Shown here: in pieces, positions 31,307-41,599 of the stretch
How positions within the stretch are numbered: position 1 is the first letter of the stretch
How the letters are laid out: each line of letters starts with the position of its first letter
NCBI GenBank assembly: GCA_963210315.1
Contig: OY723250.1
Coordinates: forward strand, 992,001-1,056,000
DNA: 64,000 bases
Reading direction: 5' to 3'
Source of the DNA: Rhynchopus euleeides
Lineage: Eukaryota; Euglenozoa; Diplonemea; Diplonemida; Diplonemidae
Program-made: the position numbers and the translations under genes
Notes under the pieces: model-generated
Seen by the model: only the letters and a program-made list of their open reading frames with translations
Databases searched by the model: none
What the model was told of the DNA's origin: nothing

Positions 31307-34293
31307 GGTGCACTAGCCTTGGGGCAAACTGGTGAAGAGGAGGGAGGTGTGCAGTGCGGTGGGTGGGGGACGGTGAGGCAAAAGAAAAGCAGGGGTGGGC
31401 CAGTGGAAAAACCCCTCCGTTTTTTTTTGGCAGGAATTTCCAACGGAACGCCCGTTCTGCAACCAAAAGTCACCATTTTGCACAACACCAAAAAAAAGAT
31501 CCGAACCAAAATACCCCCTACGCTCTCTCCCTCACGGACCCTCAGCAAAAAAAATATCACGGTTTTCTTGATTGCCGACACAGCAATAACGAAGAATGCT
31601 GCCAAACCGGTGAATACCAAATATCTGCTGTTCCGGGTTACTCTATGCACCGCCACCACAAACCCTCTCTCTCCCCACCCCCTCCTGGCGTTGTTTCCGC
31701 TGCGCGCTTCCTTCACAAACTCCTTTTTCGGTATTTTTCTTTTGACAACCAAATGTCATCTGCACCAAGTCACTTTCACGAACTAAAATCGCCCCATCCC
31801 CGCCCCCGCCCCCACAGCCACCCCCCCCCTCTCTCGGTAAAGAGTGAAGGAGAGGTCGACTATCTGGTCACACATTCTCCGCACACCCACCTACCCACCC
31901 ACCCCAAGCAAAAAGACAATGGGTCTCTTCACACTCTGTGGCGAAGCTGTGTCAGTGTGGCGCACTATTTTGATAGCGCAGCCCGCTGTTTTCTGCACTG
32001 CAAATTGAGAGATGAAGAAAGGCCCTGAAAATGATTCGTTTCCACATCCACTTTTATTAGCATTGCGGCAGCACGGAGGAGTGGGGAGAGGGGGTGGGGT
32101 GGGATGAGGTGGTGCGATTTTTTTTACTGCAGCGGCGGAGCAGCCCTGCCATCTCCCGAGGGGCTTCTTACTCTGCAAGGGGGTGTGGTGTGCGTGTGAC
32201 TCCTCTGTGCCACAGTGGCGATTGCATCATGAGCAACCTGCTCGGTGCGGTCGATACTGCCAGAAAGAGACAAAAGACGCGTGTGTGTGTGTGAGGCAGG
32301 GGGGGGGGGGGGCAGTGTCGGTAGCATCAGAGTTCGCTCGGCGCTGCTGACACGAAGCAAAAAGGTTAGCGTGTGTGGATGTATCATTGAGGGTTGACGC
32401 GGTATGGCTAACACCAAAACAAACAAGGTCGATGCTGGCCCATGTCTGTCTGTAAAAACAACAAACGTGCCCGTCACAGTCGTTAGGCAGTTGGTCGTTG
32501 AAATAACTTTAAAAAAAGGGGTGTGGCACTGTGTGTGTGCAGGCAATCTCTTACTTTTCGACAGGAGAGGGTGCACAGCGAAGCCTTGCTCACGCCAATA
32601 CCGCACCAGCGCGTGCACAAAAGCAACTCTACGGGAGCTCGAATCACTCTGCTGCCTGCGTGTGGTGGGTGCTTCTTCGCCATGCACCCTTTGCGGTGCC
32701 GGTGCGGGCAACTGCCTCACGCGGTTCAGCGGAACATGCAGGTCTGCTAGCTCTCGCCCTGCTCTGAGCTTCCCGTAGAGAGTTTCTGTTTCTTTTAAGT
32801 ATATATTGCCCCCTTGCTTTTGAGCGCTGCTGGTGCAAAGGGTTCTGTGCTGTGGGGCTGGCCCCCGATCTGCCCACACCGCACCACACTCCCATCCACA
32901 CACGCACACCTGCCCCGCTCTGAGGATGCACAGCAATAGATTATATGCGATTACGCTGTCCTGTGGGTTGCACCCACGGGTTCCGAAGTTTTTTTTGTTG
33001 CTGTTTCAAACCTTTCTCCACCGCGTGCACTTTTTTCACCCACCGTTTGTGGCTCATCCGTGCCCCCCTACCAGCTTGCTTTGTTAGCGTGAAACAGTCA
33101 GTGGAAGTGGTAAGATGCGGTGCAGTAACAGTGAAGCAAAAAAAATCAAAACCAGGGACACACGCCCCCCGAGTGAATGTGACGTCGATTTTGTCTGTTT
33201 CGCCCCACTGCGCACACTCTGCCTCATCTCGCATCGCGACAAGACGTGGCAACAGGGCGGGGAGAAGGAGAGGATGAGTAAGGGTATACGTGGGCATCCA
33301 CAGCGTGTCCTCCTCAACATTGCCTGGCAACAATTCCATAAGCTGCTGAGAACCTCCCCGATCCCCCTCAGGTGGGGCCTCGAAGGGGCCATGATAATCA
33401 GCGTCTTCGGATGTCACTCATACACGCGGCAGGGGGGGGAGTGGTGGGGTGTGTGGTGAGGTGTCTCAGCGATTTTGCAGAAGAATATCCATATTATTCA
33501 ACCCACGTTGCCGGTGCGGTGGCCTCCAAAACAGGGAGAAGAAAACCACGCAAAAAAAAATGAAATGCGAAGAAAAAGTATCCCGTGGGTGATACCCCCT
33601 ACCCCCCGCTCTCCACCTCCTTCTCTCTCCGCTGCTTAGGGCGTGTCGTGCCGGCCCCTCTTTCTCTCGTGGTGATTCAAGTGTGAGTAACCCCCGTCCC
33701 CCCCCACACACACGCACCTCCCCGTGATGTCAATGAAATAAAAGACGAGGAAAATCCCACCTCGATCATTACTCTCTCTTGTGAAGTATTTTCTTTTGTC
33801 AAAAACAAACAACCCCAAACAACCCCAAACATTTTTTACCACATCAGGGCCTCCGGGGGGGGGGGGGGTCCCGGGGGCGATTTTTTCCGGAATCCCAAAA
33901 AAAGCAGCAGCAACACCTCGTGACTGACGCCAGCCCTGAGATGCCCTGGCCCCCCCATACCCCCACTCTTGTCTCCACCTTCTTTGACACGCATTTGGTT
34001 TATACGAAAAAGAAAATTGCCACCCCATATCCCACACCCCTCCCCTACGCATTGGGTTGAGCTTGTGGATTGACTAGGCAATGGGCCCGGCTTTCGTTTT
34101 AAACTGGGGTCAGTTCCCTCTGGTCTGGGTTGCTTCAGGCCATCGTGTCTGTGCAAGGCATGCGATGGGGCAGGGGGGGGGCACTGAGCCTCTCCATTTT
34201 TTCGTTTCTGCTGAACTCCTTCGTTGCATTTTTTTGGAGGGGAAGGAAGGGGGGGGGTTCGACCTGGAGCTGCTCATTCAAGGTTCCTTCGAA
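31307..34293. other. Long intergenic region without a supported gene
   Basis: Three kilobases with A/T-rich runs, a GT run at 32280-32292, G runs at 32300-32312 and 33857-33869, and C runs at 31823-31830 and 33690-33710. A - strand frame at 32941-33417 (158 codons, GTG start) has even composition but no recognised domain. I do not call it a gene. Confidence 0.35.
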
Positions 34294-35008
34294 CACGGTG
34301 GGATCTTGTAAATTTTACATGTAAAAATACTGATTTTTACATGTATTATACATGTATAATACTTGCATGTCAACTATTATACATGTATAATACATGTATA
34401 TGCCTGAAATATACATGTAAAATACATGTATATCAAGTAAAAATACATGTATAATAGTTGCATGTCAACTATTATACATGTATTTTTACTTGATATACAT
34501 GTATTTTACATGTATATTTCATGCATTTACATGTATTTTACATGTATAATACTTGTCATGCAAGTATTATACATGTAAAATACTTGCATGCAAGTAAAAT
34601 ACATGTATTTTACTTGCATGCAAGTATTTTACTTGTCATGCAAGTATTATACATGTATTTTACTTGTCGTGCAAGTATTTTACATGTATAATACACGGTG
34701 GACTCCAGCGGCCCTAGCGGGAGTCTCGGAGCGGGAGTCTGAGCGGGTGTCAAAGACTCCCGCTAGCGGGAGTCTATACTCCCGCTAGGGGGAGTCTGAC
34801 TCCCCCTAGCGGGAGTCTTTTCACCTATTTTCATCCATTTTTCCCATGATATAGTTACAGTCTACTGGCGTGGGGGGTAAAATCATGGTGGAAGAGGGAT
34901 GGGGAGGGGCTTGTTTTGCTTCTGTCAGTTTCCCCGGACTCTGGACTACCTACCTATCCTCCTGGTAGCGGCTACACCTGCGGAGGTGAGCGGTTAGAAT
35001 TTGAGGTG

Positions 35009-35875
35009 TCAAAGTGCGGCCATCGCCTGTCGTAGTTGTGTTACACCTTGGGCAAGACAAGCCATCCTGCAGGCCTCATCTTCTTCGTCAGAACTGTCAT
35101 CCCCCTCCTGCTGTGCGCGTTGGTCAAGCGTGCTCAAAGTCGCCTCGGATGACACGAATGGTGTGAAAGTCGCCCCCAGCGGGATTGGCATTTTGCACAA
35201 GCAGAGCGATAATTTGCGGCGTCCTTCGGGGAACCGGAACAGGAAGTAGGGCGCGCTGATGGGTTCAACGAAGTCCTGTGTGTTGCAGTGCACAAACCCC
35301 TTCTGCAGCTGTGTCAACTGTGTGCAAAGAACATACACAGCCAATCTATGAGCGTGTCGGGTGTGCAGACACGGACACAGGATGACTTCTCTATACCCGA
35401 GGATCCCGTCCTGCGACAGGTGCGCAACCTTCCAAGGCATGCCCGATGCGCGCCGCTTCTCTTCTGCCATCGCAAGATCTCTCTCGTAAGTTGCGGAGCT
35501 GGCGATTGTAACGGCATCTTTCTTGCGATGTCCGTTCTCTGCTTCTTCAAATTCGTCGTTGTTCTGCAGAGGCACTGCATCTTCTGGAGCCCACCAATGA
35601 TGGAGACTGTGTACGTAGGCATTGCGCGTTGATCCCTTTTCGGCATGCTCCATCAACCAGTGAAATATATGCCCTGAGATCCGAGCACGCAAGAAGGGAA
35701 TCCGGGCTGACTCATCCTTGCATCCCCAGAAGCGCCAGGGGATGTCTGCATACCGGAAATGCATGAGGTCTGCAAGGGAGACAAAGAGGTAGCGGAACAA
35801 GCCCTTGTAGGTGTGTCCTGTGACAGGCAAGCACGACCTTCCGGAACTGAGCACCTGTCCCATGCTGCGACACAT
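35009..35875 (-). CDS. Transposon-borne protein, C-terminal part (unrecognised)
   Basis: 288 codons open on the - strand inside the inner transposon. The first codon is ATG at 35875, but the frame probably belongs to a longer protein continuing from 36554-36814, which the hAT insertion now separates. Visible features are a hydrophobic/aromatic stretch (LFRYLFVSLADLMHFRYADI), an HIFHWLMEH segment, several Cys/His pairs and an acidic patch (GDDSSDEEDEA) near the C-terminus. No catalytic triad is evident to me. Given its position it is most likely a transposase or accessory protein. It ends about 190 bp from the left palindrome array. Confidence 0.5.
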   Translation of the reverse strand: MCRSMGQVLSSGRSCLPVTGHTYKGLFRYLFVSLADLMHFRYADIPWRFWGCKDESARIPFLRARISGHIFHWLMEHAEKGSTRNAYVHSLHHWWAPEDAVPLQNNDEFEEAENGHRKKDAVTIASSATYERDLAMAEEKRRASGMPWKVAHLSQDGILGYREVILCPCLHTRHAHRLAVYVLCTQLTQLQKGFVHCNTQDFVEPISAPYFLFRFPEGRRKLSLCLCKMPIPLGATFTPFVSSEATLSTLDQRAQQEGDDSSDEEDEACRMACLAQGVTQLRQAMAAL

Positions 35876-35929
35876 TCAGTGCAAGGTTTGTACAGGTCTT
35901 GTCGAATATTTTTTTGTTGTCTCATCCAG

Positions 35930-36590
35930 CAGGGGTGGAGCTTGAAATATGGGGTTGCGGGCTGGATCGGGTCAGATCGGGTCAGCCAATTTTTTCTTAT
36001 GGGTTCCCCCCCGGTTCGTCTCAGAGATCAGTGCTCGGGCCCAGCCTCCCGCGAGGTACCGGAACCGATATGCAGCCCCGGACGCGCAAGGACTTGGTTA
36101 CAAGACAAACACATGCCGTAGGGGGGGTCTGGGAGGCGGAGCTCCCAGCCGCCGGAGGCCACGGTAGTGAACATCTGTGACTTGCGGGCGTACGGATTCT
36201 GTGTGAGTTGGCTGCGTCCTCCTGAGGATACTGAGATTCCCTGATGTAAAGGGCTTGGGTACAAGACAGGCACATGCCACAGGGGGGTCTGGGGGGCGGA
36301 GCCCCCCAGCCACCGGAGGCCACGGTAGTAAACGTCTGTTGCACGGTACGGGTTGGGCAGCTTCATTTGTCCTCTATTGTGACTGTTTGAGGCCTGTGCT
36401 CATGTCGCTGGGGTCACTTTGCTCACGAAACGCCTCCTGGTCACCTTGAGGCCCCAAGGCGAGGAGCCAACTTTTCCGGTTTCCCGAAAATCTATATTTT
36501 TTTTTCTTTTTACCCCTGACCTGATTTTTTGTGAGGGCCTGCAGAAAATCAGGTCAGCTGACCCGAAAAAACCCCCAAGCTCCACCCCTG
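35930..36590. mobile_element. hAT-type non-autonomous element with 8-bp duplication
   Basis: A perfect 15-bp TIR (CAGGGGTGGAGCTTG at 35930, complement ending at 36590) is flanked by TCATCCAG at 35922-35929 and 36591-36598. An 8-bp duplication with CAGGGGTG ends is the hAT signature. At 661 bp it has no transposase. Words related to GGGTCAG appear near both ends. A dispersed GC repeat copy (36110-36335) lies in its centre. It interrupts the - strand gene of the surrounding transposon. Confidence 0.9.
36110..36335 (-). repeat. Dispersed direct-repeat pair, copy 3
   Basis: Two inverted-orientation units with CCAGCCGCCGGAGGCC-type cores lie at about 36119-36175 and 36275-36335, inside the hAT element. 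The middle contains the shared GCGTCCTCCTGAGG word. Confidence 0.7.
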
Positions 36591-36814
36591 TCATCCAGTA
36601 CCCTGATCAGCCGCATGGCGAGCCCCTTGCAGTCATGGAGTGCTGGGGTGACGTAGCGGGCATTGGGAAGCACACCTGCCAAGAGGGAGGGGTAGCCAGC
36701 CTCTTTCATCTCAGAGAGAGTCAGGTGCGGGTATCGATGCACCTGTTGATACCAGCGTTCTTCTGGGATGTCGCACAGTGAGCATCGGTGCCCTCGCCCC
36801 CCGCATCGCCTCAT
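36554..36814 (-). CDS. Transposon-borne protein, N-terminal fragment
   Basis: The frame runs from 36814 downward and enters the hAT element at 36590, where the transposon's own coding ends. It starts with a Cys/His cluster (RCGGRGHRCSLCDIP) and continues WYQQVHRYPHLTLSEMKEAG and YVTPALHDCKGLAMRLIRVL. The P-x-LH-x2-KG signature is seen in several DNA-transposase families, so a transposase is likely, but I cannot name the superfamily. The native gene was probably this piece plus the 35009-35875 segment. Confidence 0.5.
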   Translation of the reverse strand: MRRCGGRGHRCSLCDIPEERWYQQVHRYPHLTLSEMKEAGYPSLLAGVLPNARYVTPALHDCKGLAMRLIRVLDDRGGAWGFFRVS

Positions 36815-37079
36815 TGTTGCCCACTGCTGATCTATACTCCCGCTAGCGGGAGTTGGACTCCCCCTAGTTGAGACTCCCGAAAAGGGTTAAACCCGGTAGT
36901 GGTACCCTACCCCCGCTGGAGTCCACCGTGCAAGGCCGGATCAGCCCACGGGTGGGTTTGAGGAAGAAATCTGGGGGGGCAAATTTTGCTGCGACTTCCG
37001 GTTTCACCCGGCCGAACTCCAGCATCTATCCAGACCCACGGTGCCAAGCCGTTCGCCCGTGTCGCGATCATTCGCGGCT

Positions 37080-37460
37080 TCAGGCTGCCCCCGACGACAC
37101 GTTTGTATCCTGCACCTTGCCATACTTCGCCTCCACCTTGTATATGACGGAGAGCGCCCTCCTTCCGCATCGTTGCGACTTCCCTGACAGCGAACTTATC
37201 CATGTCAGGGAAGACATGGCGATGATTGCGTTGGCCACCTGGGTGCTGTGCTGGTGGAGCTCCTTGCTCAACACCGTTGCTAGGAGCCTTCTAATGGATC
37301 CCAGTGTCAGCACACTGCCCCCTTTTTTAACAGGGAAGGCCGTGCAAAAATCATGCACAATGTTCGTCGCCTCCGCAGCCTCGGGACTCTCTGCGCTCTT
37401 CTTCTTCTTAATCGACTTTGCCGCCGGCTTCGCTGCCGGCTTCGTTGTCGTCTTCCCCAT
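37080..37460 (-). CDS. Small basic protein in the inner transposon
   Basis: 126 codons on the - strand from ATG 37460. Residues 1-22 are a Lys/Ala/Pro tail (KPAAKPAAKSIKKKKS) like a histone or a DNA-binding tail. Residues ~33-82 are helical: TNIVHDFCTAF, LTLGSIRRLLATVL, then LSKELHQHSTQVANAII. The last two segments have the spacing of the end of histone H2B (IT..EI..A...LLP.EL..HA...). The resemblance is by eye and weak. A second frame, starting at ATG 37203 and reading MDKFAVREVATMRKEG, overlaps it. It could be an accessory protein of the transposon or a captured host gene. Confidence 0.4.
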   Translation of the reverse strand: MGKTTTKPAAKPAAKSIKKKKSAESPEAAEATNIVHDFCTAFPVKKGGSVLTLGSIRRLLATVLSKELHQHSTQVANAIIAMSSLTWISSLSGKSQRCGRRALSVIYKVEAKYGKVQDTNVSSGAA

Positions 37461-37867
37461 TTTTGTGAATCAGGTCTGCGAGCTGGGATGGGTGGAAACG
37501 TCCGTTTCGTTTGGTGTGGCTGTACTTCAGTGACGAGTGCCACATTGCATAGGTATCATGGGAAAAATGAGTGAAAATAGGTGAAAAGACTCCCGCTAGG
37601 GGGAGTCAGACTCCCCCTAGCGGGAGTTGGACTCCCCCTAGTTGAGACTCCCGAAAAGGGTTACCCTACCCCCGCTGGAGTCCACCGTGTACTTGCATGA
37701 CAAGTATTATACATGTAAAATACATGTAAATGCATGAAATATACATGTAAAATACATGTATATCAAGTAAAAATACATGTATAATAGTTGACATGCAAGT
37801 ATTATACATGTATAATACATGTAAAAATCGGTATTTTTACATGTAAAATTTACAAGATCCCACCGTG

Positions 37868-38410
37868 AACGAGACCCAGTTCCCCCCCCCCCCTCCCACC
37901 ACCTCACTGCGACTCTAACCTGGGTACGCTCCGTAAACCCTGGTTTCAAAAACACAGCCACACAACCTCCTTCCCCTCCCTTCCCTTGCATGATTGACTC
38001 CGTTTTCCCAAAAATGCAGGTGGTGGGGGCGGCTGGGTGGGGAGCGAGAGTGGATGTGTGGCAGTGAATACCATGTCAAAAGCAGGCGTGCACTACGCTA
38101 GTATAACAAGCTTCACGTGTGTATGGTGACCTGACGCCGACAGGCCCCCCTTTTTTTCGTGCGTATCTCGAGGAGGCTATGGCTGTCCAGCTTTTCTCCA
38201 CAGTGGGCGCGCCCTCGCAAGATTTACGGGTTGCTTTGTGAGTGCACGTTACATTGCCCCCCCCCCCCCCTTCCCCTGTTCTGTTCAAAATACCCCCAAA
38301 ACTGCACTGGTCATCCCGCGTCATCCCGCACGTCAGGGCTGTGGTCGTCGATACCAAAAAAGACCCCCCCCCCCCCAAACTGCCGTGGGTTCGTTTCAGG
38401 CATGTCGCTA
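37868..38410. other. Intergenic spacer
   Basis: C runs at 37883-37893, 38258-38270 and 38365-38376. No gene is supported. Confidence 0.35.
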
Positions 38411-38640
38411 AGCGTCGACCGTCGACCCAGTGATTTTGGGTTTCCCCCCCCATAAAAAAGCGTCGACCCAGCGTCGACCCAGTGGACTGGGTTGACGCTT
38501 GGTCGAGGCTTGGAGCGTCGACCTAGTGGAACTGGGTTGCCATTCAAGCCTGGACCAAGCGTCAACCCATTTATTACACTGGGTCGACGCTCACCAAGCG
38601 TCGACCAAGCGTCAACCCACTTTCACTGGGTCGACGTCGA
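38411..38640. repeat. GTCGAC-palindrome array
   Basis: About ten copies of AGCGTCGACC-type words, alternately direct and inverted, with CCCAGTG/CACTGGG partners. The stretch can fold into several hairpins. It resembles the subterminal arrays of the foldback-like elements at 34294 and 61030, but no second terminus is visible. Confidence 0.7.
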
Positions 38641-38659
38641 AGAGAGTATGGTTTTGCAG

Positions 38660-38903
38660 GAACAGATGCTCACTACCGTGGCCTCCGGCGGCTGGGGGCT
38701 CCGCCCCCCAGACCCCCCTGTGGCGTATGTCTCGTACTCAAGTCATTCGATTCCCACCGGGTCAGGGAATCCAACCACTCCAGTAGCCTCAGGAGGACGC
38801 AGCCAACTCACACAGAATCTGTACGCCCACAATGAACAGATGCTCACTACCGTGGCCTCCGGCGGCTGGGGGGCTCTGCCCCCCAGACCCCCCATCTCGC
38901 GTG
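38660..38903 (+). repeat. Dispersed direct-repeat pair, copy 4
   Basis: Units at about 38668-38722 and 38845-38903, period 177 bp, with the same middle as copies 1 and 2. Homology with copy 2 continues to about 39050 (CCTGAAAGCCATTTTTTGG and the GAGCGGGAG word). Confidence 0.75.
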
Positions 38904-39104
38904 CCCGTCTAGTAACCAAGTCCTTGCGCTTTGACGGCCGTGACATATCAGGGGGCAGCGTCGAAATCATGGTCCTGAAAGCCATTTTTTGGTTTCCTCC
39001 GGCACCCGACGGCGCGAGCGGGAGAGGAACCACGGAAGGAACCCAGCGCCTCACACCGTGCCCACCTAGTGGTCCACCGATGGGAAAATTTGGCAACAAC
39101 ACGA

Positions 39105-39124
39105 GCGCGCGCGAAGCGCGCGCG
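39105..39124. repeat. GCGAAGC-loop hairpin
   Basis: A GC-only stem closed by GAA, followed by GAGAAAAATT. Short DNA hairpins of the GCGAAGC type are known to be unusually stable. A similar hairpin with the same downstream word is at 49031-49055. Confidence 0.65.
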
Positions 39125-39431
39125 AGAAAAATTGACCCCTAGTGTTTTCCCCCCTGATCCCCCCCCAAAACAGGAGCGTCAACCCACCAAATCTCCAAAA
39201 TCGAAAAGTTAGCGACAGGCCTGGGTTCGTTTGGAGAGTGGCGGCGGAAGTGGGGCGTGGGTGTGGGTGGGGTGTGCGTGTGTGAGACCAACACACGCCC
39301 TTGTTGTGCCTTGTTGGTTGCCGCCGTTGATGTTGTTTTTTTTCTCTTGCCTGCCTGCCCGTTGTCTCACAGCACCGCCGTTGGTTTACGTTTTAAGGTT
39401 CATCTCAAAGAGGTTGGGAGGGGGGGGGGTA

Positions 39432-40764
39432 GGGGGGGTCATAAGCCCCCCTAAAAACGTACAAATACCAAAAATTTCAACATACCATCAGAACCGCCCT
39501 AATACCTGATCTGACCCGAAAATCCGACCCATACCCCCCCGGAAACCGTCTGGAGCCCACTTGTGACACCTGATGCGCACTTTTGTGATGATTTTTTGGG
39601 GTCCTAAAAAATGTACCTCAGTTTCGTACCTTGCCTTTGTACCTGAACCACTCCCGACCGCAATATTTCGTTCTTTGCCTTTTCTGCGGTGGTTCCGGCT
39701 CAGGTGGCACGATGTTGCCTCCTCAGTGCCTCGGCAAGGTCTTTCTTGTACCTGATTGGTGGGAATGTTGTGTTGTTGCGCCAGCTGAATGAGTTCAGCC
39801 ACCTTCTGGGTGTAGTACACCACGCAGTCTCAACAGCACGTATGAGAGTGTACCATGTGAGGACTCAACAAAGTCATTGGATAGGCATCTGCCTGCCGAC
39901 TCAACCCCCACAGTGCGACCGCAAGATCGTCAGGGATGTCTCAACGCCAGGGGAATACTCTCCCCTGGCGTTGTACAACCCTACTCTTAATCCTCGGGTC
40001 CTCTCCTGGAGGCGGTGGTGGCGGGCCCGCAACGCTTCGTACTTCCGGTACGGACTGGGGTAGTCTGCCCGGCTGACCCGCTCATCGCTTCCTAGATCAT
40101 CTGCTGCTCTGGAGCTGCCATCACTCACTGCCCACATCAGTTGGTGTAGGGGTAGGAGCAGGAGGAGTGGGAGGAGTAGGAGTGCAGGTGACATCTTTCT
40201 TGGCCAGCAAGGAACGCCGCTTTTCGCACGTGCGTGCAGTTGATGCACCACTGCATATATCTGTCGTCACCACGTCCCACTCGCTCTCCTATGTACCCAG
40301 CCCGACGGAGCGCCCGAAATAATGTCGCCTCACGGATGTCGTGTGCCGTTTTCTTCTGACGCAGGTCTGCCACAACGCTCTCTGCCGGGACCCCGCACAT
40401 CTCCCGTTTGGCGAGCGTCTTTCGAGCAAGGTACCCCTCTGCAGCAGCATCTGACATCTCTGCGAGGCCCTAGGCACACGGCATGTGTTGCTCGGCGTGC
40501 TGGGTGAGCGTAGTGATACCCTTTCCTTGCAAAGAACGAAATACTGCGGTCGGGAGTGGTTCAGGTACAAAGGCAAGGTACGAAACTGAGGTACATTTTT
40601 TAGGACCCCAAAAAATCATCACAAAAGTGCGCATCAGGTGTCACAAGTGGGCTCCAGACGGTTTCCGGGGGGGTATGGGTCGGATTTTCGGGTCAGATCA
40701 GGTATTAGGGCGGTTCTGATGGTATGTTGAAAAATGTGGTTTTGTACGGGCTTATGACCCCCCC
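39432..40764. mobile_element. TIR element C in a G tract, TA duplication
   Basis: The ends GGGGGGGTCATAAGCCC and GGGCTTATGACCCCCCC are parts of inverted repeats of about 250 bp, flanked by TA at 39430-39431 and 40765-40766 and by G runs on both sides. The ~850-bp centre has - strand frames, 40137-40457 (VVADLRQKKTAHDIREATLF, GERVGRGDDRYMQWCINC) and 39901-40251, which read like parts of a helix-turn-helix or transposase-like protein without a catalytic motif I can identify. Confidence 0.8.
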
Positions 40765-40766
40765 TA

Positions 40767-41599
40767 GGGGGGGGGGGGGCACAATGGCGGGTGTGTGCAT
40801 GTGTGTGTGTTGCTGTGGAGTCTTGTGGCGGGGGTGGGGTGGGGGGGTGGGGGTAACAAGCCGCAGCAAATATGCAGCGGATGCGAAATAACAGAAGGTT
40901 GTTCCGTGGAAATGCAGACAAGGCAGGCGTTGATGACAAAGTTCCGTTTGTAAAGGGATGCGTTGGTGTGACCCGGCTGCGAGCCAATGGCAGTGGGAAA
41001 AATACCGGATGGGACAGGGGACGAAGCCTGAGCTCTTCAAAAGCAGCAGCGGAAACCACTGATGGTGAGGCTACCAGTTCCAAGCGTGCATGTCTACCCC
41101 CTCCCCCCCCTCCCCCACCCACTCCCCCGTCCCCCGAGGCCACCATTTGGTTCCGTGATTCCATTTGACACACACACCCACCCGCATACACAATCCGCTG
41201 TGCCGTAAAGATGGGCGGGGGTGGGCTATGATCCGCGCAGGATCTCCCCACACAAAACGTGGTCACCACACACCCACCCACATACACCACCCCGATGTCC
41301 AGAATTGCGTATCGACCGGCGTCAAAAAGTAAGCTCGCCAATACACACCCTTTCTTGGTCTCAGACCTCTCCATCCCTCTCTCTGCCTCTCTCGCGTTGC
41401 ATCCCGCTCTGCCACTTTCTCAAAAAGAAAAGCGGCCGTTTCATACTTGCCTTGTCTTTTTGTGTTTTTTTAAAAAAAAGCTTCTTTTTGATTGAGATTC
41501 GCTTTCCCCTCCACACTCCACACCCCCGCTCCTTTTGACCCCCCCACTCCCCCTTATTGTGGGACAGCAGTTCACACACCCCCACTCCTCCCTTCCGCA
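40767..41599. other. Spacer upstream of the 41600 gene
   Basis: G runs at 40767-40779 and 40839-40851 and a C run near 41098-41128. No gene is supported. Confidence 0.35.

Larger units (their letters stand above)
34694..37689. mobile_element. Inner TIR transposon inserted in the outer element, TA duplication
   Basis: The ends read CACGGTGGACTCCAGCG and its complement, with TA at 34692-34693 and 37690-37691. The subterminal DNA is an array of GACTCCCGCTAGCGGGAGTC-type palindromes (34713-34818 on the left, 37586-37650 on the right). The first eight bases match those of the outer element, so both may respond to related transposases. The interior (about 35000-37460) has - strand coding sequence and a hAT insertion. 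A second copy of the right end lies internally at 36838-36930. Confidence 0.8.
34294..37867. mobile_element. Outer foldback-like element with ACATGT-array termini
   Basis: The left terminus (34294-34693) and right terminus (37690-37867) begin and end with CACGGTGGGATCTTGTAA and its complement. Both are made of overlapping self-complementary words such as ACATGTATAATACATGT, TTGCATGCAA and TTTTTACATG. Without the inner insertion the element would be about 576 bp and almost wholly palindromic. The flanks share only AA, so the duplication is unclear. A second element is inserted within it. Confidence 0.8.

Noticed and set aside
32941-33417. 158-codon - strand frame with even composition
   Set aside because: GTG start, no domain, no splice-site support and no conserved neighbour.
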